Origin: Rhypophila decipiens
Lineage: Eukaryota; Ascomycota; Sordariomycetes; Sordariales; Naviculisporaceae
Direction of reading: 5' to 3'
Length of the DNA stretch: 64,000 bases
Assembly (NCBI GenBank): GCA_033297075.1
Contig: MU858078.1
Span: 62,001-126,000 of the forward strand
Part shown: piece after piece, positions 35,692 to 46,244 of the stretch
Layout of the letters: each line of letters opens with the position of its first letter
How positions within the stretch are numbered: position 1 is the first letter of the stretch
The notes under the pieces: model-generated
What the model was told of the DNA's origin: nothing
The model's input: only the letters and a program-made list of their open reading frames with translations
Database searches by the model: none
Translations under genes and position numbers: made by a program

Positions 35692-36798
35692 ATGAGCAAG
35701 CCTGACGGCAACACTAAAGACGATGGCATTCGAACTGTCCTCGCTGAATGCGATCAGCAGCTCAGGATCCTGGCGGGAAAGCTCGAACCGTTCATCCAGC
35801 TGGCCACCTCATCCACCTCCAACGAGATGACTCTCCGAGCCCGTATCTCCGCAACATGGAATCGAGAGGACATCGATATTCCACGCCAATGCATCCAGCG
35901 CCAGGTCAACTTGGTCAGCCTGCTCCTTACAGCATTACAACAGTATGTCCTCATAATCTCCCTATCCAGTCTGACGTGCTTGGGATAAAGATAGCTGACA
36001 CACAGCAGCCAGTCCATCATGCAATTGGGAGAGTTCATTAACAGTTCACCCGAAGTCCAGGACCTTCTCAAAAAGTCCAAGGACGATACCAAGTCTCTGC
36101 GAACCGCCCACGAGATGGAACGGAGTTTGTACTATGCCACGGCCCGTTCCGGATACGCCGCTGAAGGTCCCGAAGCCGAATCCATTATCGGTGATGAGGA
36201 ATTCACATTCGACCCCGAGATTATCAATACGCCGGCGTACCGACGGGCGTTTCAATCTCGCCAGCGTGAAATATCGAGCGAGAGGCAGTACATGGAGCCG
36301 GTTACACCTCTGCCACCTGCTTCAACGTCTCGGGGAAAGGAGAGTAGTCCACGGCTCTCACGGCTTTTTAGCCGAACATCAAACAAAGGAGAGTTCAAGA
36401 CCTCCTCATCTTCCATAACAACTGGCGCTGGGACTGAAGTGGGACCGGAGTCAATGATATCGTCAACTTTAGTGGAGCCCGTTAGTGAGACAATTATGAG
36501 AGACGATGAAGCTGGCACGGCGACGACTGTACGGAACGCCAGAAACAAGTTTTACGAGGCCATGGCGCTTCATCGGGAGATTCTGGCCATGAAGTTTGTC
36601 GACCAGAGTTACCAGAGCGTCGTCGAGCAAAAGGTGCAGAAGCGAAACGCCATTCTTGAGGAGCTTCAGAGAGCTCTGTCCTTGGACACCGGGTTTACAG
36701 TTGAAGAGGACAGATTGGTCAAGGAACTGAAATATGTCTTTCTCCCGCAGCTGATTGGTGATTTGCAGAAAAGTTCTGGATCAATCAGTGGTATTTAG
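35692..36798 (+). CDS. protein with helo-like STAND N-terminal domain (5' end uncertain)
   Basis: Two exons, to 35942 and from 36006 (an acceptor at 36008 is equally in frame), joined by a GTATGT intron. From the first in-frame ATG (35692) this gives 347 residues. The frame is open further upstream to about 35410, and domain similarity seems to begin near 35580 (LSTECKVLTVVLEELRTLY), so a missed upstream exon is likely. The helical pattern ECDQQLRILAGKLEPF, RARISATWNREDI and VNLVSLLLTALQQ fits the fungal N-terminal domain of STAND/NLR proteins (helo-like). The C-terminal part is acidic and Ser-rich, then helical (NKFYEAMALHREILAMKF). No NACHT or repeat domain follows, so it may be a stand-alone signalling or adaptor protein. 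The 5' end overlaps the Hsp70-like piece on the other strand. Confidence 0.55.
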
Positions 36799-37519
36799 GC
36801 GGATACGGGAAACAACAGCGCGGTATTAGTCCGGTTCAAGAACAGAGGACGGACAGTCCATGTCTCGCTGACTTTGGCAGATGACTATTAATGGTCCGAC
36901 TGCCACTCGGAGTTTCGGTTCGTTGCGTGGTGATATCACGGCTGGTTTTCGCTTCACTGCCAAGTTAGCCCGGCCCAAGAGCTTCTAAAATCCGAGCCAG
37001 ACCGGATGTTACCTGCTTTAATGACCGATATGCTTCGGAACCAGTTCTGGGTGGATTTTCCAAGATTATAGCTTCATTATCCCCGGGAGTAACATGTCTT
37101 AGCCGACTGCCGATGACCAGTTCGTCGCACAAGTCGACAGCGTGTTGCTGACAAAGCTCCACATGTGGCAATCCTTAACACCGAGAGGAATCATCACGCG
37201 GCAGCCGAGTATATATTCATGGGGAAGAAGCTGAATGATAATCCTTCAACATCGTCGTGTGGCCATTTACGAGCAGGGACCACCGACAGTCCTCACAATC
37301 CTTCCACAGTCTCCATACCATCGTCTGGGAGATCCTCAAAAGCCTTCCTCAAGTAAGTAGGTTTACACTAATCATGACAACCGAACAGAACCGAGAAGAT
37401 TGAGGTTGTCAGCTCTCCACGGACAAAGGGCTGACACAATCCTTAGAAGTTGACTCGATCTTCACCTTCATCAGAACCGACACCGACTTCATTCAAGCAC
37501 GTCTAAAACCAACGACAAA
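36799..37519. other. intergenic
   Basis: 721 bp with no gene recognised. It carries the 3' flank of the helo-like gene and the promoter of the HD-domain gene. The leader just before 37520 is A/C-rich (CCAACGACAAA), typical of fungal start contexts. Confidence 0.4.
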
Positions 37520-38412
37520 ATGATGCTCACCCACAGTGCCCTGCTGGCCCTCGCCACCTCCCTCATACCATTCTCCCACGCCTCCCATCATCACCTCCGA
37601 TCCGGCCCGGTGGCTGAAGCCCCCCAACTCTTCCTGTCCGTGGATCGAACCATAGCCGGAGTCTCAGTCCTCGACACCCCCTTAATCCGCGCAGCCCAAA
37701 CCTACGCCAGCGACCACGGCAGTCCCTTCGTCTACAAGCACATCATGCGGTCCTGGCTCTTTGGCGCCCTAGTCCTCAAGCACAACACCACCCTCTCCGC
37801 AACCGTCGACAGAGAAGTCCACGCCGTCGCCGCCCTGCTGCACGATCTCGGCTGGGACCAAAATCCCACTTCCAACTCGCACATAGTCAGCCCCGATCGA
37901 CGGTTCGAGGTAGATGGTGCCATTGCCGCCCGAGACTTTCTCAAGGCCCAGCTGCAAAACAATCTGTTCAGCTATGCCAACGGAAAGAAATGGACGGCCC
38001 AGAGGATCCAGCTGGTCTGGGACGCTATTGCGCTGCATACCCAGGCCAGCATTGCGTATTACAAGGAGCCTGAGGTGGAGGTTGTTGCCAAGGGCATTGC
38101 GATGGACTTTCAGGGCCCGGGGTATGGTGTTACGAGGGAAGAATATGCACGGGTTTTGAGAGAGTTTCCGAACGATGATATGAGGAAGGGCGTGAATGAG
38201 ACGATTATCTGGCTTTGTGGGACTAAGCCTGGATCTACTTTTGGTGAGTTGCTTTGGTCACTTTATCTGGCGCTGAAGTTGTTGTGATATATGACTAACG
38301 ATGATTGCGCTGTGTAGATACCTGGATGCAGCCATTCGGAGAGCGCTATGTGGCGAATTACTCGGCGGTGGGTGGCCGGACGATTGATTTCATCTTTTCG
38401 AATCTGCCTTAG
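37520..38412 (+). CDS. secreted HD-domain protein (cyanamide hydratase-like)
   Basis: Two exons, 37520-38243 and 38318-38412, with a GTGAGT donor and a GACTAAC branch site, join to 272 residues. A hydrophobic N-terminus (MMLTHSALLALATSLIPFSHA) looks like a secretion signal. The metal-binding HD motif is visible as EVHAVAALLHDLGWD, with a further histidine in VYKHIMRSW and another in AIALHTQASI. The order matches the fungal HD family related to cyanamide hydratases. The substrate is unknown, and an HD phosphohydrolase or hydratase outside the cell would be unusual. Intron splicing adds DTWMQPFGERYVANYS and FSNLP before the stop; without it the frame ends early. Confidence 0.82.
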
Positions 38413-38953
38413 AACAATCCTCTGTCGTTTCCGGAGGTTCCGGATGTCTGTTTGTGCCGATAATGATGGAAGTGAGATGAAATCGAGCTCTTGTCAGGGA
38501 TTGGAACCCCTATTCACCTATTCACGAGTACAGGGATGTATGATATAACCGTGGAACCCCCCCTTTTATAAGTATAGAAAGAAAACATCATTCCCTTTTG
38601 GGTACCGATACATCTCAAAGAAACACGAGACCATTGACAAAACTCTGACAAAGAAATCAATAAAAGCGCCATCGGACGAAAAAACGGGTATAGCACAGAT
38701 ACTATAACTAGTCGGAGACTAGCTGTAATTCCGTGAACCCCTAAAATGCCGCTGGCTGCTGTGGGCTGATTGCTAGTGTGGGACCCACAGTGTTGCCACT
38801 GTCGGTGGTATCGGGTCCGTCCGATGAAATGCGGTGAGTGAGAAATCTTTCACTTCACCTACCACTCACCCAAAAGAAGTCATCATTGGTACACCCAGAA
38901 AGTCAAAACAGTGGCTTTTTGGGGTACATTCAATCCAAAACCCCATCGTCGTC
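38413..38953. other. intergenic, 5' flank of HET gene
   Basis: 541 bp. No gene is recognised. The HET reading frame is open upstream from about 38834, but the first ATG in that frame is at 38954. Confidence 0.4.
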
Positions 38954-41488
38954 ATGGTCCGGTTTGTTTTACCATCGCCATATGAACCAGTCGACTCAGC
39001 AAACGGCCAGATCAGACTACTGGTACTGTACCCGCCGGATAACAGCTACAAGCAGGCACACACGATCCGCTGTGACCTGAAACTCGTCCACCTGTCCTCC
39101 AAACCGCAGTACGAAGCCCTCTCGTACACATGGGGCACAGCACGAGAAAACAATCCCGATGAGATCCGCCTGGGCAGTCAGCAGTTCGAGGTCCGCGAGA
39201 ATGTATTCGCCGCGCTGCGTCGATTACGCCACCCCAAGAAGCCCAGGACGTTATGGATCGACGCGATATGTATCAACCAAGAAGACCCCACCGAGCGAGC
39301 AGCGCAGGTTCTTCTTGTAAGACAGATCTACAGCCAGGCTAGCCAGGTGTGCGTTTGGCTTGGCGAGCTGGGTGATGCGGGCATTGTGGGGATGCAGATG
39401 CTTCAGAAAAAGGCGATGGGGACGAGTAATACGTGGTCCAAGTTCAAGATGATTGATCGCGATTGGGGAAAGCCCATGTCTTGGGGAAGGAAGGTTATCA
39501 AGGGGTCGACGGCGTTGGTGGAGAAGGGGAATGTCGAGGAGGAGTTTTCGCTGGGGGAGGTGAGGGAGTTGCTTAGTCGGCCTTGGTGGCGGCGGATATG
39601 GGCTGTTCAGGAGGCTGTTGTTGCTTCCAAGACTGTGCTCATGTGCGGTGATGAGACGGTTCCTTGGGAGAGTATTGAAAAGTTTCATCAGTACTCGGTC
39701 AAGTCGCGGATGATGCAATCGTTTGGGCATCCGATACATGCGAGATATCTGGATCTCGTCGAGGGATATCAGGATATCTACGACTACCGCGAGAAATGGC
39801 AGGCTTTGCCTTCAGAGGCCAATATTCTCGACCTTCTTTACAGGTTCAGGGGACATGACTGCGAAGACCCCAGGGACAGGATCTTTGCGTTTCTTGGCAT
39901 GGCCCCTGCCGCTGTTGATATGGGTATTCTGCCCGACTACGAAAGCAGTGTCACCGAGGTGTATGCCCAGTTTGCTTGGAGAGTCATTGCTGCGACCGGA
40001 CTCTTGGATATTTTGAATTGCAAAAGGGAATGGCGAGACGTCGGAGCAAGTTCTCCGCCAGGGCAGTCGTACAGTCTCCTCGACCAATCGCGATATTACG
40101 ACGTCGATGCCGAGATCACCGACGGCCCGGACAGGAAGACGAGGCGAGGATGGGCGCGGCTGCCAGAGGGCTGGGAACGGATACGGCAGGGCAAGACGTC
40201 GGCCTTTTTCGACCACAACACTGGAATGATCCACGATAAAAGCCCGCTGCAAGGCCAGCCACCTGTTGCGGCAGAGTACTTTACCAAGTACCGAACTCTC
40301 CCCCCCGGATGGACGCGGACATGGAACAACGTCGGCTGTCCTCAGGTGCAGTACCGCCCGAAAGAGACAGACGACGACGAGACTCTACGACTGCAAAAAG
40401 AAGCCCAGCAAGCTGAACTGTCCAAACTGCCATCTTGGGTCCCGAACTGGGCGACACCGACTCCCTGGGACCCAGCACCACTGATTGACTGGCCAAGACC
40501 AGAGAAGCAGCGATTCTTTGCATCAGGGGCCACCCGCTGCAAGCTTTCACTGCCCGAGAGCAGCGAATCTTTATCTTCGTTAGCGCTGTCAGGCTACCAC
40601 CTCGACACGATCTCCCAAGTCGCGCCCGCGTGGCATCCGCCCAGCGATACCATCCCTCCCATATCAGCAAAAGGAATAGAAGCCTTTCAAGCATGGGAGT
40701 CTCTCGCCACTGCCCCAGTCCTCTTCCTCGACCTAGACAACACCAAGCAATCGGATCCATATACCCAAACCTCCCACCCCGAACTGACCACCTCGCCGCG
40801 ATACGAAGCCCTCCTCCACACAATAATAGCCAATCCACCACCGCCCGCGCCATCTACCACCACAGCCCCCGAAAACTCTTTGGAGACCCTCGAAACCATC
40901 CTCCTAACCAAAGCATTCCTAACCTGGTCCCCCCCACCAACACCCGAACCCCCAAGACGATCTGAATCGCCGCCCCGCACATCGCTAAGCCTCTCAGTCA
41001 CGGCAACACTCAAATCAGAAAAAGAAAAAGAAAACACACCATCCAACCCGTACGAAACACACTTCTTTGAGCATTTCAAGGCTTTGTCAGCAACCGTAGT
41101 CGGCCACTTGCTAAAGACAGATGACGAACGCACGAGGTTCTTTGACCTGGCGAGGGCGAGTAAATCCTATGGGGAGATTCTTGGCCGGGTACTAAAGACT
41201 TGTTCTCATCGGAGATTGTTTGTTACGAGGGGCGGGTATTTGGGACTGGCGGGGTGGGATGCCGAGGTGGGAGATGAGGTTGTTGTGCTGGAGGGGGGGA
41301 AGACGCCTTTTTTGGTTAGGAAGAGGAATGTCACTGGAAAGGAGGAGGACGGGGAGGACGTGAAGAGTGTTGAGGAGGAGGATGAGCAAGACACGTGGCA
41401 GCTTGTTGGCGAGACGTATGTTTATGGTGTTATGGGGGGCGAGGTGTTGAATATGGGCTTGGAGGGGAGGGAGTTTAGGATTGTCTAA
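38954..41488 (+). CDS. HET-domain protein with embedded WW-like module
   Basis: Single-exon gene of 844 residues. The HET (heterokaryon incompatibility) domain occupies about residues 50-240: YEALSYTWGT, TLWIDAICINQEDPTERAAQV, VCVWLGELGD, RPWWRRIWAVQEAV, then the later CEDPRDRIFAFLG. HET domains trigger cell death in fungal non-self recognition. At about 402-431 the stretch LPEGWERIRQGK...FFDHNTGMI has the shape of a WW domain (LPxGW, FxDHNT) but the second Trp is replaced. A second LPPGWTRTWNN follows near 448. The tail is low-complexity Pro/Ser/Glu-rich to about 700, then a conserved-looking C-terminal part with RRLFVTRGGYLGLAGWDAEVGD, the common HET C-terminal motif. The start is the first ATG in frame. 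No intron is needed. Confidence 0.9.
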   Translation: MVRFVLPSPYEPVDSANGQIRLLVLYPPDNSYKQAHTIRCDLKLVHLSSKPQYEALSYTWGTARENNPDEIRLGSQQFEVRENVFAALRRLRHPKKPRTLWIDAICINQEDPTERAAQVLLVRQIYSQASQVCVWLGELGDAGIVGMQMLQKKAMGTSNTWSKFKMIDRDWGKPMSWGRKVIKGSTALVEKGNVEEEFSLGEVRELLSRPWWRRIWAVQEAVVASKTVLMCGDETVPWESIEKFHQYSVKSRMMQSFGHPIHARYLDLVEGYQDIYDYREKWQALPSEANILDLLYRFRGHDCEDPRDRIFAFLGMAPAAVDMGILPDYESSVTEVYAQFAWRVIAATGLLDILNCKREWRDVGASSPPGQSYSLLDQSRYYDVDAEITDGPDRKTRRGWARLPEGWERIRQGKTSAFFDHNTGMIHDKSPLQGQPPVAAEYFTKYRTLPPGWTRTWNNVGCPQVQYRPKETDDDETLRLQKEAQQAELSKLPSWVPNWATPTPWDPAPLIDWPRPEKQRFFASGATRCKLSLPESSESLSSLALSGYHLDTISQVAPAWHPPSDTIPPISAKGIEAFQAWESLATAPVLFLDLDNTKQSDPYTQTSHPELTTSPRYEALLHTIIANPPPPAPSTTTAPENSLETLETILLTKAFLTWSPPPTPEPPRRSESPPRTSLSLSVTATLKSEKEKENTPSNPYETHFFEHFKALSATVVGHLLKTDDERTRFFDLARASKSYGEILGRVLKTCSHRRLFVTRGGYLGLAGWDAEVGDEVVVLEGGKTPFLVRKRNVTGKEEDGEDVKSVEEEDEQDTWQLVGETYVYGVMGGEVLNMGLEGREFRIV

Positions 41489-43006
41489 AGACAATGGTTT
41501 CCATTTGGACAATTTGCTATGCATGGGCATTTATGTAGATATTTGGTGAATTTTGGATACTTATTACCGACCTTGATAGAGGTGGGTTCTAAGAAAATAA
41601 TTAATGGTAATATTGTAATATAAAGTAATTCGAGCAGCACTCCGGCAAGAAGCGGAGCTAAATTGCGTTTGGCAAAACTAGCTACACTGCTTGTAAATGC
41701 AGAAGCACAGGCCGTCATCCCAAGTTTTCCTTAAGTTGGTGCCGTCTCAGACATGTGTCAAGCGGGTCTGATATGGAATCATAACTTCAACATAAGTCCC
41801 GACCATGAATCGGGAGTCCAGCTCCGGTCTATCCGAATACGGATCCGAACACTGGGGTTCGTTGAGAAGAAACGACGTCCGTTGTCCGATATCGATTATT
41901 AATTGCGAGTTGGAAAAAACAAGAGCAATCTTCTCCTGGTCATCCTGATACCATGTGGTTCTCGGAGTTAAGACGACTTGCAAAGGGGAAAAGGATTCCG
42001 GAAAGGATCTTGGTTGCGGGCCGGAAGTTCAGCGAATAAGCGCTAACCCGACAGCTAGGGCTGAGGGGATTCGACTAACCGTCTTGAGCAATATAAACCC
42101 CTTTGGGATTGATACGCTGCTGTCGATCATTGTCGTCAATTGAAGACTGGTGGCTGGTTACACAACCTGACAACCCACACGTCTCGTGCCATCCAATGTC
42201 TGTATACCTTTACCTTGTCCACTTTGCCAACGCAGAGCTGACTTGCGCGCGCGGATACTTGATTTCACAGGGACACCTGTTTAATATCCGCTCAACGACA
42301 TGCAATTCCCGACAGGGCGGTTCAGCTACGACCTATTACGGAGTAAAGAAGTTAGGATCGTCTCGTCCTCACGAAATTCAAGCTTCGCTTCCAATTCAAG
42401 GAGGGGGGCTGAAGTGGTGTGCACAGCCCTCAACCCAAGCTTGACGCGAGCGGCGTCAAGTGTGGCCGCCATGGTTGGCCGTTTCGGACTCTTGGATGCC
42501 ATTGGATTCCCGCCAGTTCGCTCTTTATGCGGCGCGCCCATGCATCATGTACTTTTGATCATTGTCAGGGGCGCAGCTGGACGACTGTTGCATCTGTGGA
42601 ATCTTGAATTCCGCAACGTCCGCTTTCCTCCAGGGATCTGATTTGTTCGATGAGAATTAGACTAGCGATCCTGCTGTAAAGAGAGAACAATAGACCCCTC
42701 CAAGCGCGAGGTAGATCCCGGACCTGGTCTTCCCGGGGAACACGGCCACCCAGCTGGGTGCTCCATCCATCTTGAATATCTTGTGTCTCTGTGCCACCAT
42801 ATGGCCGCGGGTTTGATCAACCGTGTTTTGATTTTCCTTTTGAATCCTTCCCTTCTTCTGTTCCACGTTCTTCTGGACGAGTGTGCTATTCCTTCTCGAC
42901 AAACTTACTCATTCCAGTTTCCAACAAACCGCAAGTGCACCAGTCACTTTTTCAGAAGAACTGTGCACAAACTCGCCCTGTTCGTCCAAGCATTTCGTGA
43001 ATCGTG
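41489..43006. other. intergenic, no gene seen
   Basis: About 1.5 kb. The first 200 bases are AT-rich, as a 3' untranslated region. The rest has only short frames without domain character. Confidence 0.4.
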
Positions 43007-44320
43007 ATGATGGGGCGCGGTCTTTGGTCGAACCATGAGAGGTCCATATCCTTACTTTCACTGCCGAGTTGGCATCTCTTACTGTCTTTCATCGCCGGCT
43101 TGAGCACCACCCAACTCGTCGTCGCCGTAGATGCGAACCCCAAGTCGGCTTTCACTTTTCCAGACGAGGACTGGATGGTATTTCAGTTGAACGACGTCGT
43201 TCTCGTGTCCTATGTCAGCTCATTCCCAGACCCGGGGCTGTACGCGTGGTGCAAGGACGGCGACAACGTGACGCAAGGTATGTCCCATCTGTCCATCCAT
43301 CATCACGACTCACTGGTAGACCAAATACTCACCGTCCCTCCAGTCTTCACCAAAGAGCCCGCCGCAGGATACAACGGCACCCAGGCAGTCAAGATAGACT
43401 TTACATCAGAGGGCAACTGCTGGTGGAACCTGCGACGGATATTCGACAGTCCCGACGGTGCCAACGGGCGGCCGTTCAAGCTCATTTCTGTCGAGCGTGA
43501 AGGAGGGCCACGGACCATCAGTCGTGAGTCGCCCAAGCCGACCTCCTCAACGAAAGCCACTGCAACGAAATCACCACAAGCCCAAGCACAGTCAACTGAT
43601 TCCACCACCACAGAATCGTCCACCACTTCATCCTCTACATCCTCAATACTAAAAAGCACTCCCACAGCATCGGCCCTCTCAACCTCGACGATGACCACCA
43701 CAAGCGCCACGAGTACCACCCCAACAGGATCAACAAACCCCACGAACCAACCCTCAAACGAGTCAGTTCTCCCCCAGAACAACCCAACCGATACCAACAA
43801 CAGCAACAGTGGCGGCCTAAGCACAGGCGCAGCAGCAGGCATAGGCGTAGCCGTCGGCCTGGTCGTGCTAATCCTCCTCATCGCCGGCGTAATCTTTCTT
43901 CGGAGATGGAAATCAACCGTCATTGCCGAAGCCGTCAAGGCAAGCAGTGAAGCCGCCACCCCAGGAGGAGGAAATACACCTGCTGGCACGCCGCCTTATC
44001 CTGTTTATGCGAGTACAGTGAATGATCAGAATGAAAGAGGAGGGGGGCAGCAAATGATGACGCAAGCTGCCAGTGCTGCTGTGGCTGTGGAGGCAAATTC
44101 ATCGTATGAACGGCTTGGAGTGCATCACGGTGCTGGACAGCAGGCTCGGTGGGAGAATCAGAATCAGAATCAGAATGATTATGAAAATGGCAGGTATCAT
44201 GCGTATCCCGGGGGAGGACAAATAAAGCCGCCCGAGGAGATGGATGTGGAGAGGCATACTGCCGAGATGGAGGGGGATACCTCGTATGGGGCCAAGTTTC
44301 AGAGCGCGCAGTATCGATAG
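43007..44320 (+). CDS. mucin-like single-pass surface protein
   Basis: N-terminal hydrophobic signal sequence (about residues 12-40), an ectodomain with FTFPDEDWMVFQLNDVVLVSYVS and paired cysteines (WCKDGDN, NCWWNL), then about 120 residues almost entirely Ser, Thr, Pro and Asn (heavily O-glycosylated stalk), one transmembrane helix (AAGIGVAVGLVVLILLIAGVIF) followed by basic RRWK, and a Gln/Asn/Gly-rich cytosolic tail. The plan resembles fungal wall sensors, but no WSC or other named domain is present, so the role is unknown. A 66-nt intron with GTATGT donor and CTCCAG acceptor fits at 43278-43343. It is a multiple of three and has no stop, so spliced (415 residues) and unspliced (437) forms are both readable. 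Confidence 0.78.
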   Translation: MMGRGLWSNHERSISLLSLPSWHLLLSFIAGLSTTQLVVAVDANPKSAFTFPDEDWMVFQLNDVVLVSYVSSFPDPGLYAWCKDGDNVTQGMSHLSIHHHDSLVDQILTVPPVFTKEPAAGYNGTQAVKIDFTSEGNCWWNLRRIFDSPDGANGRPFKLISVEREGGPRTISRESPKPTSSTKATATKSPQAQAQSTDSTTTESSTTSSSTSSILKSTPTASALSTSTMTTTSATSTTPTGSTNPTNQPSNESVLPQNNPTDTNNSNSGGLSTGAAAGIGVAVGLVVLILLIAGVIFLRRWKSTVIAEAVKASSEAATPGGGNTPAGTPPYPVYASTVNDQNERGGGQQMMTQAASAAVAVEANSSYERLGVHHGAGQQARWENQNQNQNDYENGRYHAYPGGGQIKPPEEMDVERHTAEMEGDTSYGAKFQSAQYR

Positions 44321-46244
44321 GTAGGTAATAATGGTAGGATGGGAAAAGAAAGAGATGGTACATAGGAAGGAGCTATACCCGGTTTGTTTGTTTGTTTGGA
44401 TTTAAGCTAGGTGTTAATGGAGAGATTTTGGATCGAAGAGTGCCACAGGCACCACCCTACTTTGTTTGTTTTGAGGGTTTTATGAGTTAGTATGTATGGG
44501 ATCCCTTTTTAATGAGACTTTTAATACCATGATTTTTATTGTTACGAGCTTGCTTGCACACTGCTGCTGTAAGCCAAGTACTTCTGAACATGGAGAATAC
44601 TAAAACTGAAGGATGGATCAGGTTAAACATGGGCTTCTTTCAGCAACTGCTGGATCTTAGGAGATAATGCACTTGTGGTACGAAGCGTATGATAGAAAGC
44701 TCCAAGTTGGCCCGCACTGTCATGTTGTAGGGCCCCCGTCTGGACGGTTGGGTATGGAAGCGAGCTTGGGCTGGAATAAACAGTCATTCGTGGACTTGAT
44801 CGCGGGTTCGAAAGAAAGGTCGACTCGGGTCGAGCTGCTTGGGTTAGGTTTGATATGGTATGGTATGGTAGGGTCTGCCTCGGTTGGATGCAACACCGGC
44901 TGTTTACCTGCTTCGGCGGTGGCTTCCTGTTGTTGTCTGGCTTACGCACTATATACGTTCGTGCCGTCCCCGATCGGTAAGCATGTTGGCGGTTATATGG
45001 ATTGCTGACGGACAGACGAGACTTGGATGCACGACGGGCGGATGTCGAGTCAAAGAAATAGGCTCGGTGATGAGGAAGATGGAGTAATCAAGTTGGCTTT
45101 CTGTTCGGAGTAGAACTGGAGGTCATACCTTCCTTTCAAGCCCGGTTTCATGGATACGGGTTTGTCGTTAATATTCCGGAATCAAAAGTGATTGTACACG
45201 AATTTGGTGTCCATAGTAGTGTCACGGTATATTACGCGTAGTGTAGCATCAAAGCCTGACAGCGAAGGAATATCCAAGACTTATCGATACCTGACTAAGT
45301 CCCCCTTACACGTACCCTGTGACCGTTGACGACCATGCTCCGGATCTACATCAACCTACTCTACCATTTTCCTGGTTGGTCAGGGGTTGTGATCCTCCCC
45401 TTTTCTCGACCCAAGACCCTATTCGTCAATCCGGGCTTGTTTGGGGAACCCAGGTTCCTGCATGAAACACGAAGCGGAGGGTTGGTTGGTTCATAGGTAC
45501 CTCAGGGTTATAGATACAACCACAACTCAGGCTGATTTATGACGACAGGCTAGGTACCCCTTCCCTTCCTTAATTAATATAAACCACTGAGGGGGAATCT
45601 TACAGCATATGGCATAATATCAGCATGACCAAAGCCGTGGGTCCCCCTTTCCCACCTCCACAACCTTTCCCCTCCTTTGTTGATGACAGGGGACTGTCCA
45701 GCCCGACTGGCTGTCTAAACGATGTCCTTTCATTTTGATTAAAAAAAAGCGGAACCACGGACTTCCTGAAGGGTGATGTTCTTGGAGAAAATTGGGGACC
45801 GGACGAATAAATTCACTTGGCAAAATGGACATGAAATGAGTTGGAACTTTGTTGCCTTCTTTCGGCAGCAACAAAAAGTACCTAGACTCTCACTCACGGA
45901 AAGCTGGGCCCTGTCAATATAGACTCATGTGGGCCTTAGGACCCCCCTCGAGGATTCGGTACATATGGGGAAAGAGCAAGGAGTCGGGGTGAGATTGTGA
46001 CCTCGGCGGATATATAAACAGAGCTGGACCATCCGCAGTCTTGGTTTGTGGAGAAGCTTGCATCTGAGCTCGAGTCGTTTTGTCGAGCGAGGTCCATCCA
46101 GTCGGTTTTCGTTTAGTATTCGGTTTATCCTTGGACGTACTGCATCTGCTCTACCTCGCGTAGCTACCTGTCAACGCACTCTCCCGAGTCCAAGTCGCAG
46201 TCTGAGCCGTTCCGACATCCCGAAAACCCAGCCGACCCCAGAAA
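44321..46244. other. intergenic, promoter of aldose epimerase gene on the right
   Basis: About 1.9 kb without a recognised gene. The GTTTGTTTGTTTG run at about 44381 lies in the 3' flank of the surface-protein gene. The right end carries a TATA box and leader for the next gene. Confidence 0.4.
46011..46018 (+). promoter_or_regulatory. candidate TATA box of aldose epimerase gene
   Basis: TATATAAA lies 227 bp upstream of the ATG at 46245 in a GC-richer context. That leaves a leader of about 190 nt. It is assigned by sequence only. Confidence 0.45.
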
